Part shown: one piece after another, positions 44,142-52,946 of the stretch
How positions within the stretch are numbered: the first letter of the stretch is position 1
Layout: each line of letters starts with the position of its first letter
Assembly (NCBI RefSeq): GCF_003865345.1
Contig: NZ_RMVE01000001.1
Span: 496,001-560,000, forward strand
Direction of reading: 5' to 3'
DNA length: 64,000 bases
Origin: Nonlabens xiamenensis
Lineage (GTDB): Bacteria; Bacteroidota; Bacteroidia; Flavobacteriales; Flavobacteriaceae
Notes under the pieces: generated by a model
The model's database searches: none
What the model saw: only the letters and a program-made list of their open reading frames with translations
What the model was told of the DNA's origin: nothing
Position numbers and translations under genes: made by a program

Positions 44142-46145
44142 ATGGCAGTTTTAGATTCAAAAGTACCTCAAGGACCACTTGCTGAAAAGTGGGTCAATCA
44201 TAAAAATACCATCAACCTGGTCAATCCGGCCAATAAGCGTAATATCGATGTTATCGTTGTGGGAACTGGTCTTGCTGGTGGATCTGCAGCTGCTACTTTG
44301 GCAGAGCTGGGTTATAATGTAAAGACTTTCTGCTATAATGATTCACCGCGTCGTGCGCACAGTATCGCCGCTCAGGGTGGAATTAATGCAGCCAAAAACT
44401 ACCAGGGAGACGGTGATTCTGATTATCGTCTATTCTACGATACTATTAAGGGAGGGGACTATAGATCCAGAGAAGCCAATGTATATCGACTTGCCGAGGT
44501 CTCTTCCAATATCATTGATCAATGTGTAGCTCAAGGGGTGCCATTTGCGAGGGAATACGGCGGATTGTTGGACAACCGTTCGTTTGGTGGAGTGTTAGTC
44601 TCAAGAACCTTTTATGCAGCAGGTCAAACCGGGCAGCAATTATTGCTTGGAGCATACTCTGCCTTGAATCGTCAAATCAATCGTGGTAAGGTGCAACCTT
44701 TTAATCGCCATGAAATGTTGGATTTGGTGGTAGTGGATGGTAAAGCCAGAGGGATTATAGCCCGTAATCTGGTGACTGGAGAAATAGAACGACATGGCGC
44801 CCATGCGGTAGTCATTGCCTCAGGAGGTTATGGAAACGTATTCTTCCTGTCCACCAATGCGATGGGAAGTAATGTGATGGCTGCCTGGAGGACCCACCGA
44901 CGTGGAGCTTATTTTGCTAATCCTTGTTACACCCAAATACACCCTACCTGTATTCCAGTTTCTGGAGAGCACCAATCCAAATTAACCTTGATGTCTGAAT
45001 CCCTAAGGAATGACGGACGTATCTGGGTACCCAAGAAAAAGGAGGATGCTGAAGCTATTCGTGCTGGAAAATTGAGAGGAGTAGACCTTAAGGAAGAAGA
45101 CAGGGATTACTATCTGGAGCGCAGATATCCAGCTTTTGGTAACCTGGTTCCTCGAGATGTAGCGTCCCGTGCTGCCAAAGAGCGTTGTGATGCTGGTTAT
45201 GGGGTCAATAAAACCGGTAATGCGGTTTATTTGGACTTTGCCGCTTCTTTCTTGAGATATGGAAAGGTAGAGGCCTTGACCAGTGGAAACAAAAATGCCA
45301 CAGAACAAGAAATGATTGCTTTGGGTAAAAAAGTGATCGAAAAGAAATACGGTAACTTGTTCGACATGTACCGCAACATCACCGATGAAAACCCCTACGA
45401 GGTACCCATGAAGATTTTTCCTGCGGTACACTATACGATGGGTGGACTGTGGGTGGATTACAACTTACAAACCACTGTTCCAGGTTGTTTTGCCGCTGGT
45501 GAAGCAAACTTCTCTGATCATGGAGCCAATCGACTAGGGGCAAGTGCATTGATGCAAGGTTTGGCCGATGGATACTTTGTACTACCATACACCATTGGTG
45601 ATTACTTGGCCAATGAGATCAGAACAGGTGAAATCCCAACAGATTCTCCAGAATTTGAGCAGGCAGAGAAGGATGTGCGCAACCGTATTGAGAAATTGAT
45701 GAATGCGTCTGGAACACACTCGGTTGATTATTATCATAAAAAACTGGGGCTGATCATGTGGAATAAATGTGGAATGTCCCGTAATGCCGAGGACCTCCAA
45801 AAAGCCATGGATGAAATCAAGGAACTGCGTGAGGATTTCTGGAAAAATGTAAAGATTCCAGGAAGCGCCAATACTAAAAATCAAGAATTGGAAAAAGCAG
45901 GTCGCGTGGCCGACTTCCTTGAGTTGGGTGAATTGTTTGCCAAGGATGCGCTGACGCGAAATGAAAGCTGTGGGGGTCACTTTAGGGAAGAGTATCAAAC
46001 TGAAGAAGGAGAGGCCTTAAGAGATGATGAAAACTTTGCCTTTGTCAGTGCTTGGGAATACAACGAAAACCCCAGGGATGCAAAGTTACACAAGGAAGAC
46101 CTTGTGTTTGAAAATGTAGAATTGAAAACCAGATCCTATAAATAG
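44142..46145 (+). CDS. sdhA: Succinate dehydrogenase flavoprotein subunit
   Basis: A 667-residue subunit that oxidises succinate to fumarate (or the reverse) with covalent FAD. The dinucleotide-binding motif is [17 protein letters not shown] near residue 40. The FAD-attachment block is [13 protein letters not shown] (about residues 69-81, His flavinylation site). Substrate-site residues lie in a TQIHPTCIP segment and the [11 protein letters not shown] block. The length is typical of the type B enzyme. It is in an operon with sdhC (2-base gap) and sdhB (78-base gap). No damage is seen. Confidence 0.97.
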   Translation: MAVLDSKVPQGPLAEKWVNHKNTINLVNPANKRNIDVIVVGTGLAGGSAAATLAELGYNVKTFCYNDSPRRAHSIAAQGGINAAKNYQGDGDSDYRLFYDTIKGGDYRSREANVYRLAEVSSNIIDQCVAQGVPFAREYGGLLDNRSFGGVLVSRTFYAAGQTGQQLLLGAYSALNRQINRGKVQPFNRHEMLDLVVVDGKARGIIARNLVTGEIERHGAHAVVIASGGYGNVFFLSTNAMGSNVMAAWRTHRRGAYFANPCYTQIHPTCIPVSGEHQSKLTLMSESLRNDGRIWVPKKKEDAEAIRAGKLRGVDLKEEDRDYYLERRYPAFGNLVPRDVASRAAKERCDAGYGVNKTGNAVYLDFAASFLRYGKVEALTSGNKNATEQEMIALGKKVIEKKYGNLFDMYRNITDENPYEVPMKIFPAVHYTMGGLWVDYNLQTTVPGCFAAGEANFSDHGANRLGASALMQGLADGYFVLPYTIGDYLANEIRTGEIPTDSPEFEQAEKDVRNRIEKLMNASGTHSVDYYHKKLGLIMWNKCGMSRNAEDLQKAMDEIKELREDFWKNVKIPGSANTKNQELEKAGRVADFLELGELFAKDALTRNESCGGHFREEYQTEEGEALRDDENFAFVSAWEYNENPRDAKLHKEDLVFENVELKTRSYK

Positions 46146-46223
46146 GATTTCCTGCGCTAGCTACAGCTCAGGAGGCTCGATCTATGATCATTGAGCTTCA
46201 TAAAAATTAAATAACTGAACGTT

Positions 46224-46970
46224 ATGAAATTGACACTTAAAATATGGCGTCAAGCCGGACCAGACCAAAAAGGTAAGTTGGTGACCTATCCCTTGGATGG
46301 GGTTGATGGTGACATGTCTTTTCTGGAAATGATGGACATTCTCAACGAGGAATTGGTCAATAAAGGAGAAGAGCCAGTGGAATTTGATCACGATTGTCGT
46401 GAAGGAATATGTGGTTCCTGTAACATGATGATCAATGGTCAACCGCATGGTCCTCAAAAATTGACGACCACTTGCCAATTGCACATGAGAAAATTCAATG
46501 ATGGCGATACGATTACTATTGAGCCGTGGAGAGCTGCTGCATTTCCAGTCATCAAAGATCTTATCGTGGATAGAACATCCTTTGACCGTATCCAGCAGGC
46601 AGGAGCATATGTCTCAGTAAACACTTCTGGAAATACCCAAGATGCCAATGCTATTCCTATTGAAAAAGCAAAGGCTGATGAGGCATTTCATTCTGCAACC
46701 TGCATCGGTTGTGGAGCATGTGTTGCGGCTTGTAAGAATGCTAGTGCGATGTTGTTTACGAGTGCCAAGGTTTCACAATATGCTCTGTTGCCTCAAGGAG
46801 AAGTAGAGGCTACACAGCGTGTTCAAAATATGGTACGCCAGATGGATATTGAAGGATTCGGGAACTGTACGAATACAGGTGCCTGTATGGTCGAGTGTCC
46901 TAAGGGTATCAAACTTGAAAATATTGCCCGCATGAACAGGGAATATCTTAAAGCGGAAACCATAGGGTAA
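46224..46970 (+). CDS. sdhB: Succinate dehydrogenase iron-sulfur subunit
   Basis: A 248-residue subunit carrying three Fe-S clusters. The plant-ferredoxin-type 2Fe-2S site is [13 protein letters not shown] at about residues 57-69. The 4Fe-4S ligands lie in [13 protein letters not shown] at about 157-169. The 3Fe-4S region is [15 protein letters not shown] at about 217-231. Electrons run from SdhA FAD through these centres to the SdhC hemes. It is the last gene of the operon; a strong terminator begins 26 bases after the stop. Confidence 0.97.
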   Translation: MKLTLKIWRQAGPDQKGKLVTYPLDGVDGDMSFLEMMDILNEELVNKGEEPVEFDHDCREGICGSCNMMINGQPHGPQKLTTTCQLHMRKFNDGDTITIEPWRAAAFPVIKDLIVDRTSFDRIQQAGAYVSVNTSGNTQDANAIPIEKAKADEAFHSATCIGCGACVAACKNASAMLFTSAKVSQYALLPQGEVEATQRVQNMVRQMDIEGFGNCTNTGACMVECPKGIKLENIARMNREYLKAETIG

Positions 46971-46995
46971 ACCGAATCAGTTACCTACTACATTG

Positions 46996-47030
46996 AAGCT
47001 GTTTTATCATTGCATAAGACAGCTTTTTTA
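46996..47030 (+). terminator. Terminator of the sdhCAB operon
   Basis: A twelve-pair stem, AAGCTGTTTTAT with ATAAGACAGCTT (one G-T pair), closes a six-base loop (CATTGC) and is followed by a T run. Confidence 0.82.
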
Positions 47031-47146
47031 ATTTGGGTTCCAATGGTTGCCGATTTTTCTGTTTCCGGATGAGTAAAAGCTGGCCACTTTCGCCTTGAGC
47101 GATATTATCCTGCTGAATCCAATCCTATATGTTGCATCACAAAAAA

Positions 47147-47170
47147 ACCTCGGAAATCTCCCGAGGTTTT
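47147..47170. terminator. Bidirectional terminator between sdhB and the FAS1 gene
   Basis: ACCTCGG and CCGAGGT pair around a seven-base loop, flanked by a seven-A run on the left and a six-T run on the right. It lies 27 bases from the end of the minus-strand FAS1 gene, so that transcript probably stops here. Confidence 0.78.
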
Positions 47171-47196
47171 TTGTTTAAACTAAGTTCGTTTGTGTA

Positions 47197-48210
47197 CTAC
47201 TGTGCTGCTAATGATCCAGCTACGCGTTGGATAGTTCCATTAGAGGTTTGAATGATAGCGTTATCATCATTGAGAATATTCACTACATTAGGGAAGAAAC
47301 CACCGGTCGTTGTTAATGTAGCATTGCCATCGCTATCACGACCAGCAGTAGCTACGCGAGTTCTGGTGCGTACGGTTTGTCCGTCCTGTAGCATATTTTC
47401 GTAAAAACTACCTTCTGTAGATAAATGTGCATTGATAAAGTCTGAAAAACGTTGTCCAGCAGAAATACTACCATCAGGATTCCCGTTGAGCACCAGATCC
47501 AAAGTTGGGTCTTCAGACACAAATAATGTAAAAGGAGCTTGATTGGTGACCGTGAACTTTTGATCACAAATATCTCTGATCTCCGTAAAATCACCACTTA
47601 ATTCTACCAAATTTTTCAGCGCACTAAATTGGTCGCTCAAAGCTACTATAGAAAACAAGGTAGATGGTTCGATAATTTGATTGATCTCAGTGGCTCTACC
47701 GTTGATAAAAGTCAAGGTCTCATTACTGATAGAGACACCATTAACTGTGGGGACACCGTCGATAGTCTTAACGATGGCAGTCAAATGGTTTTCTGAATTG
47801 AATAGCTGAGTAGCTTTGGTTTCTACAAATAATTCGGAATTAGCAGCTGCTGATGTCAGGTCGAGATCAGTGACGATAACATGATTCAGCAATACTTGAC
47901 GCATATAATCTACAGGTACATCTTCTATGGATGCGAAACCATTTTCTGCCAGAAACAAATTCAAAGCCAAGTTATTGGGGAGAAATATTTTAAGTCCAGC
48001 TTGTGCATCAGTTTGCCCCATCAATCCAGTGTATTCTAAAGCGTCATTCAGCTGGGAAAACTCAGGATTGCTTTTAACGTAGTTGGAAATAGTGAACTTT
48101 GAAGGATCTTGATAAAGATCTTCGTTGGTCAATTCGTCTCCTGAACAAGAAACCAGCCCGGCAATCATCATTAAAACGCCTGCTATTCTAAGAGTAATAT
48201 TTGTATTCAA
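47197..48210 (-). CDS. FAS1 (fasciclin) domain lipoprotein
   Basis: A 337-residue surface or periplasmic lipoprotein with lipobox LVSC (Cys22) followed by SGDELTNEDL. Two FAS1-type repeats are visible, each with the loop pattern LFLPNNLALNLFL (about residues 73-85) and FTLFVSEDPTLDLVL (about 226-240). Each is followed by a RQVLLNHVIV-like or SDFINAHLS segment. FAS1 domains mediate adhesion or protein contacts. The start codon is TTG at 48210; the only in-frame ATGs lie inside the signal peptide and would leave too short a leader. It is monocistronic, with a large AT-rich region upstream. Confidence 0.84.
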   Translation of the reverse strand: MNTNITLRIAGVLMMIAGLVSCSGDELTNEDLYQDPSKFTISNYVKSNPEFSQLNDALEYTGLMGQTDAQAGLKIFLPNNLALNLFLAENGFASIEDVPVDYMRQVLLNHVIVTDLDLTSAAANSELFVETKATQLFNSENHLTAIVKTIDGVPTVNGVSISNETLTFINGRATEINQIIEPSTLFSIVALSDQFSALKNLVELSGDFTEIRDICDQKFTVTNQAPFTLFVSEDPTLDLVLNGNPDGSISAGQRFSDFINAHLSTEGSFYENMLQDGQTVRTRTRVATAGRDSDGNATLTTTGGFFPNVVNILNDDNAIIQTSNGTIQRVAGSLAAQ

Positions 48211-48587
48211 AACTTTCTCGGTTTTCGATTATATGTACAAAGTAAAGGATGAAATACATTTAATTGGTTAAATCAAAGTTAATCAACTGAATTTAATCTA
48301 TGATAGTTGCAGATCATCTATCTTAAAAATATGGAGCTATAAAACATAAGATGTTGTTTACCAGTTAGTTGTATAAAATTAATTACCCATTGGATGTGCT
48401 TTGATGATTATCTTAAAAAATTTGCATTTCATCGAATGTTAAAATTATAAATCAGCAGTTATGCAATTATTATTTATCTGAAGTTAATTATATTTCATTG
48501 GCTCAGAAAGTTTTTTTCGATCAGCACAAGAGAGGTGAAACTTGTCTCTAGAGATCATTTATTATCTTAGCCCAACAATAAAAAATC
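48211..48587. other. 377-base AT-rich divergent intergenic region
   Basis: Lies between the FAS1 and M1 peptidase genes. It is markedly AT-rich compared with its surroundings, with TTAACTT/AATTAA-like words and a small perfect palindrome TCTCTAGAGA at about 48545-48554. TATCTTAG at about 48563-48570 is a near match to the -7 box for the peptidase gene, and TTACTTTG (complement of 48238-48245) is a near match for the FAS1 gene. No small gene or RNA was recognised. Confidence 0.5.
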
Positions 48588-50453
48588 ATGAAAAAAATAC
48601 TTGTCCTTTGTTTTACCGTCTTGCTATTGGCAAGCTGTGGTTCTAAACAATCAACAACCCAGGCTAACAACTCTTCAAAAGCTGCTACCTATTGGCAACA
48701 GCATGTAGATTATCAGATGGATGTCCAAATGGATGTTCACCGATATCAGTATACTGGTTCTCAGGAATTAGTATATACCAATAATTCTCCAGAGACCCTT
48801 GACCGGGTATATTATCACCTCTTTTTCAATGCTTTTCAACCAGGCAGCCAAATGGACGTAAGATCCAGAACTATTTCTGACCCCGATCGTCGTGTAGGTT
48901 CTCGTATTGCGTCACTTTCTCCTAACGAGCAGGGATACTTACATGTCAACAACATGACGCAGGATGGTAGGGCTGTTCAAGCCAGCGAGGAGGGCACAAT
49001 TTTGGTAGTGGAGCTGGCCAAGCCCATAGGTCCAGGTGAGTCATCTACTTTGAAATTGGATTTTAACGGTCAGGTTCCTGTACAGATCAGACGTAGTGGT
49101 AGAAACAATGCTGAAGGTGTCGCCCTTTCCATGACCCAGTGGTTTCCCAAAATGGCCGAATTTGATAAATACGGTTGGAACACCACTCCATATATAGGAA
49201 GGGAATTTCATGGTGTTTGGGGAGATTTTGATGTCAAAATTACCTTGGACAAAGATTACACGATTGGGGGAACGGGTTACCTACAAAACCCCAAAGATAT
49301 AGGTCATGGGTATGATCAACCCAACTCCGGTCCTGCCAAAGGAAAAGATGGGAAATTGACCTGGCATTTCAAAGCTCCTCGTGTACACGACTTTGCCTGG
49401 GGCGCAGATCCGAATTATATCCACGATATTTACAAGGGAGCAAACGGAGTTGATCTTCACTTCTTTTACAAAGACAATGATGCTATCAAAGAAAACTGGA
49501 AAAGACTTCAGCCCACAACCAATGACTTCCTAAAATACTTTAATGAAAATATTGGCCCTTATCCATATAAGCAATATTCTGTTATCCAGGGTGGAGATGG
49601 AGGAATGGAATATGCCATGTGTACCTTAATTACCGGTGAGCGTAACTTTGGTAGTTTGGCAGGAGTAACTGCTCACGAGTTTGCCCACTCTTGGTTCAAT
49701 CACGTACTGGCTACCGATGAATCAAAACATGAGTGGATGGATGAAGGCTTTACGACCTACATTTCCAGTCTTGCCATGAACGACTTGTTTGATGAGGGCA
49801 AGAAAAATCCTCATCTTTCGTCCTATCAGAGTTATATCTATTTGGCCAATTCTGGCACCGAAAAACCACAAACCACTCACGCAGACCGATACGATACCAA
49901 TCGCGCTTATGGTATAACGGCCTATGGAAAAGGCGCTGTCTTTTTAAGTCAGCTTGGATATATTGTGGGTATGGATGTACGTGACCAAATCATCAAGGAA
50001 TACTATGACACCTGGAAATTCAAACATCCAGATCCCAATGATTTCAAGAGGGTCGCTGAACGCGTCAGTGGCTTTGACCTGGAATGGTATCTACGTGACT
50101 GGACCATGACTACCAATACAATTGACTATGCGATTGAGGATATGGGAAGTGTGGATGGAGTGAGTACGGTAACGCTTTCGCGAAAGGGGCTAATGCCGAT
50201 GCCACTGGATGTCCAGGTCACTATGACTGATGGATCTAAAAAAATGTACTATATCCCGCTCGAAGAGATGAGAGGGCAAAAGCAAGTAGACCGCAACACA
50301 GCGATTGTGGAAGATTGGGCATGGGCTTACCCGACCTATGAATTAAAACTAGAGGGAGTGAACATGGAAAATATACGCAGCGTGACTATAGATCCAGAAG
50401 AATGGATGGCTGATGTAGATCGTGAGAACAACACTTGGCAACTGGAAGAATAA
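48588..50453 (+). CDS. M1-family aminopeptidase, lipoprotein
   Basis: A 621-residue lipoprotein (lipobox LASC, Cys17) of the gluzincin M1 family. The zinc site is H363-E-F-A-H367 with third ligand Glu386 in WMDEGF, the exact HExxH-x18-E spacing. The substrate-recognition loop is GGMEYAM, in place of the classical GAMEN, about 30 residues upstream. It removes N-terminal residues from peptides in the periplasm or at the surface, with probable nutritional use of peptides. A palindrome near-copy at 50173-50187 encodes L-S-R-K. It is followed by a strong terminator. Confidence 0.92.
   Translation: MKKILVLCFTVLLLASCGSKQSTTQANNSSKAATYWQQHVDYQMDVQMDVHRYQYTGSQELVYTNNSPETLDRVYYHLFFNAFQPGSQMDVRSRTISDPDRRVGSRIASLSPNEQGYLHVNNMTQDGRAVQASEEGTILVVELAKPIGPGESSTLKLDFNGQVPVQIRRSGRNNAEGVALSMTQWFPKMAEFDKYGWNTTPYIGREFHGVWGDFDVKITLDKDYTIGGTGYLQNPKDIGHGYDQPNSGPAKGKDGKLTWHFKAPRVHDFAWGADPNYIHDIYKGANGVDLHFFYKDNDAIKENWKRLQPTTNDFLKYFNENIGPYPYKQYSVIQGGDGGMEYAMCTLITGERNFGSLAGVTAHEFAHSWFNHVLATDESKHEWMDEGFTTYISSLAMNDLFDEGKKNPHLSSYQSYIYLANSGTEKPQTTHADRYDTNRAYGITAYGKGAVFLSQLGYIVGMDVRDQIIKEYYDTWKFKHPDPNDFKRVAERVSGFDLEWYLRDWTMTTNTIDYAIEDMGSVDGVSTVTLSRKGLMPMPLDVQVTMTDGSKKMYYIPLEEMRGQKQVDRNTAIVEDWAWAYPTYELKLEGVNMENIRSVTIDPEEWMADVDRENNTWQLEE
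50173..50187. repeat. Palindrome variant CGCTTTCGCGAAAGG
   Basis: The last base of the core differs. It is inside the M1 peptidase gene, in the third codon phase (T-L-S-R-K-G). Confidence 0.6.
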
Positions 50454-50474
50454 ATAAGAAGTCAAAACACAAAA

Positions 50475-50508
50475 ACGGCATCATCTCAACAAGGTGATGC
50501 CGTTTTTT
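50475..50508 (+). terminator. Terminator after the M1 aminopeptidase
   Basis: ACGGCATCA pairs with TGATGCCGT around an eleven-base loop, preceded by an A run and followed by a seven-T run, 22 bases after the stop codon. Confidence 0.88.
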
Positions 50509-50594
50509 TACAGTGTCATGTAAAAAAGTACACCAAAACCAGGTATATTTTCCTGCATACATAATACTTTTACCTTAAATTAAATTAAAACTTC

Positions 50595-51587
50595 ATGAAA
50601 ATAGCAGTAGTAGGCGTCACCGGAATGGTGGGCAAAGTCATGCTGAGCGTTTTAGAAGAACGCCAATTGGACATCACCACCCTTATACCTGTGGCTTCAG
50701 AGAAGTCCGTAGGTACTGAAATTACTTTTAAGGGTCAGCCTGTAAAGGTGGTAGGCATGAAAGAAGCTATTGATATGAAACCAGATATAGCCTTGTTTTC
50801 TGCAGGAGGCTCAGTGAGTCAGGAACACGCACCAGCATTTGCCGCTGTGGGTACTACAGTCATTGACAATTCCAGTGCTTTTAGAATGGATGCTGACAAA
50901 AAATTGATTGTTCCTGAAATCAATGCGGCCAGCCTGACCAAAGAGGACAAGATCATCGCTAACCCTAACTGCTCTACCATTCAAATGGTGCTGGCGCTTG
51001 CTCCATTACACAAAAATTATGGGATTAAGAGGTTGGTGGTCTCCACTTACCAATCGATTACTGGAACTGGTGTCAAAGCAGTGGAACAATTGGAAAATGA
51101 GTATTATGGTAAAAAGGGAGAAATGGCTTATCCCTATCCTATTCATCGTAATGCATTGCCACACTGTGATGTATTTGAGGAAAATGGCTATACCAAGGAA
51201 GAAATGAAACTCGTGAGGGAGACACAAAAAATCTTGGACGACCGTAGTATAGCTGTTACCGCTACCGCTGTTCGTATTCCAGTGGTGGGAGGTCACTCAG
51301 AAAGTGTGAATATCGAATTCGAAAAGGACTTTACTGAAGCCGATGTACGTCGCCTGCTGTCTGAAACAGAAGGTGTAGTGGTTCAGGATAACCCAGATGT
51401 GAATACTTATCCAATGCCTTTGATGGCACACGGAAAAGATGAGGTTTTTGTTGGACGTATCAGACGCGATCATTCTCGGGAGAATTGTTTGAACATGTGG
51501 ATCGTGGCTGACAATTTGAGAAAAGGTGCCGCTACAAACGCCGTACAGATCGCACAACACCTGATTACCCATAACTTATTAGGCTAG
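50595..51587 (+). CDS. asd: Aspartate-semialdehyde dehydrogenase
   Basis: A 330-residue NADP-dependent enzyme that reduces aspartyl phosphate to aspartate semialdehyde in the lysine/threonine/methionine and diaminopimelate pathway. The Rossmann motif is VGVTGMVGKVML at the N-terminus. The catalytic cysteine is Cys126 (NPNCSTIQ). A later VVGGHSES block holds the catalytic His. Length and motifs are canonical. No other pathway gene lies nearby. The next gene starts 52 bases downstream behind its own probable promoter. Confidence 0.95.
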   Translation: MKIAVVGVTGMVGKVMLSVLEERQLDITTLIPVASEKSVGTEITFKGQPVKVVGMKEAIDMKPDIALFSAGGSVSQEHAPAFAAVGTTVIDNSSAFRMDADKKLIVPEINAASLTKEDKIIANPNCSTIQMVLALAPLHKNYGIKRLVVSTYQSITGTGVKAVEQLENEYYGKKGEMAYPYPIHRNALPHCDVFEENGYTKEEMKLVRETQKILDDRSIAVTATAVRIPVVGGHSESVNIEFEKDFTEADVRRLLSETEGVVVQDNPDVNTYPMPLMAHGKDEVFVGRIRRDHSRENCLNMWIVADNLRKGAATNAVQIAQHLITHNLLG

Positions 51588-51597
51588 TCGACTCAGA

Positions 51598-51624
51598 TTG
51601 AGGGCTGTATTTTTCTTAACTTTA
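51598..51624 (+). promoter_or_regulatory. Putative promoter of the T9SS-exported BNR protein gene
   Basis: TTG at 51598-51600 and TAACTTTA at 51617-51624 are separated by 16 bases; the last base deviates from TAnnTTTG. The ATG follows 15 bases later. Confidence 0.42.
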
Positions 51625-51639
51625 CCAGAAAGACTTTTC

Positions 51640-52944
51640 ATGTTAAAAAAAATACTCTTCCTATGTTGTCTGCTTTGTATGGGGTTGTTACAAGCCCAGT
51701 TCTGGACAGAGACTTACTCAGGATTTTCTACCAACCTAAGAGGGTTGAGCAAGTTTGATATTGTTGATGCGTCAGTCACCTGGGCAGTTGGATACGATGG
51801 AGTGAATACCAATAATAACATTCAAGAATTTTCAAAAACAGTAGATGGCGGCGTCACTTGGACTGCTGGAAATATTGATGTAGGTGATACAGGCTTGGGG
51901 ATAGGTAATATCTCTGCGCTAGACGCCATGCAGGCTTATGTTTCTATTTATCCACGCGCGTCAGGTCAACAAGGAGGGATTTGGAAAACAGTTGACGGTG
52001 GAACTACGTGGACATTAGAAGCCAATGCAGGTTTTACCTCCAGCGCTAGTTTTTTAAATATTGTTCATTTTTTTGATGCTACTACCGGACTGGCCATCGG
52101 AGATCCTGTAAATGGGTTTTGGGAAATCTATCGCACGACCAATGGTGGATCTAGTTATTCACGTGTGGCTTCCAGTCAAATTCCTGCTCCACTTGCAGGC
52201 GAAACAGGTTATATTGCCCAATTTGAAAGCTTTGGGGACAATATATGGTTCACTACCAGTGAGGGCCGCATTTATCATTCCGTTGATAAGGGCGCAAGCT
52301 GGAATGTTTATCAATCTCCTATAAATGATTTTGGAGGGACTACTATCGCTGGAGATATCGCCTTTGCCACGGGCTTACGCGGAGTGATTCAAGACAACAG
52401 TGGTAATTTATATCGGACCGTTGACGCCGGTCAGACCTGGAACAATATAGTCATTTCTGGAGTGGGAACCCCTTACGGCGGATCTATCGATTATCTCCCC
52501 AACACCTTTTTTATGGTTAGTACTGGTGGTGACCCTAGCTTTGCTGGCAGCTCCTATTCCAGGGATGACGGTGTAACATGGATAAATATTGACACTGAAC
52601 AACATGTGGATTGCGCTTTCTTGGATGATAATACTGGTTTTAGCGGTGGTTTTAGCAATGCCACGGCCATGTTGGGCGCTTATCGCTATACCAGCACAGT
52701 GTTGAGTAATCCAGACGAAGCTCTCGCCCAAGATTTTATGGTCTTTCCCAATCCAGTTGGTGAACAATTGAACATCCAGACCAATTTATCTTGGAACAAA
52801 GCCATCGTTTATGATCTCAATGGTCGGCAAGTCCTAGACTCTAGGAGTCCGCAAATTGATGTGGGATTCTTAAACACTGGCTTGTACTTTATTGAAATAT
52901 CTTCTGATGCGGGTTCACGTCGCATCCAATTCCTGAAAAAATAA
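51640..52944 (+). CDS. Secreted BNR/YCF48-like repeat protein with T9SS sorting domain
   Basis: A 434-residue protein from the ATG at 51640 (signal peptide MLKKILFLCCLLCMGLLQAQ); an upstream TTG start would precede the signal with 14 unrelated residues. The body is a beta-propeller-like series with repeated Asp-box motifs (KTVDGGVTW, KTVDGGTTW, RTTNGGSSY, SVDKGASW, RTVDAGQTW). The last 70 residues form a type A sorting domain (FMVFPNPVGEQLNIQ to LYFIEIS) for type IX secretion, so it should be exposed or released. It may be a sialidase-like or photosystem-assembly-like fold without known activity. The S9 peptidase gene begins two bases after its stop. Confidence 0.85.
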   Translation: MLKKILFLCCLLCMGLLQAQFWTETYSGFSTNLRGLSKFDIVDASVTWAVGYDGVNTNNNIQEFSKTVDGGVTWTAGNIDVGDTGLGIGNISALDAMQAYVSIYPRASGQQGGIWKTVDGGTTWTLEANAGFTSSASFLNIVHFFDATTGLAIGDPVNGFWEIYRTTNGGSSYSRVASSQIPAPLAGETGYIAQFESFGDNIWFTTSEGRIYHSVDKGASWNVYQSPINDFGGTTIAGDIAFATGLRGVIQDNSGNLYRTVDAGQTWNNIVISGVGTPYGGSIDYLPNTFFMVSTGGDPSFAGSSYSRDDGVTWINIDTEQHVDCAFLDDNTGFSGGFSNATAMLGAYRYTSTVLSNPDEALAQDFMVFPNPVGEQLNIQTNLSWNKAIVYDLNGRQVLDSRSPQIDVGFLNTGLYFIEISSDAGSRRIQFLKK

Positions 52945-52946
52945 TT

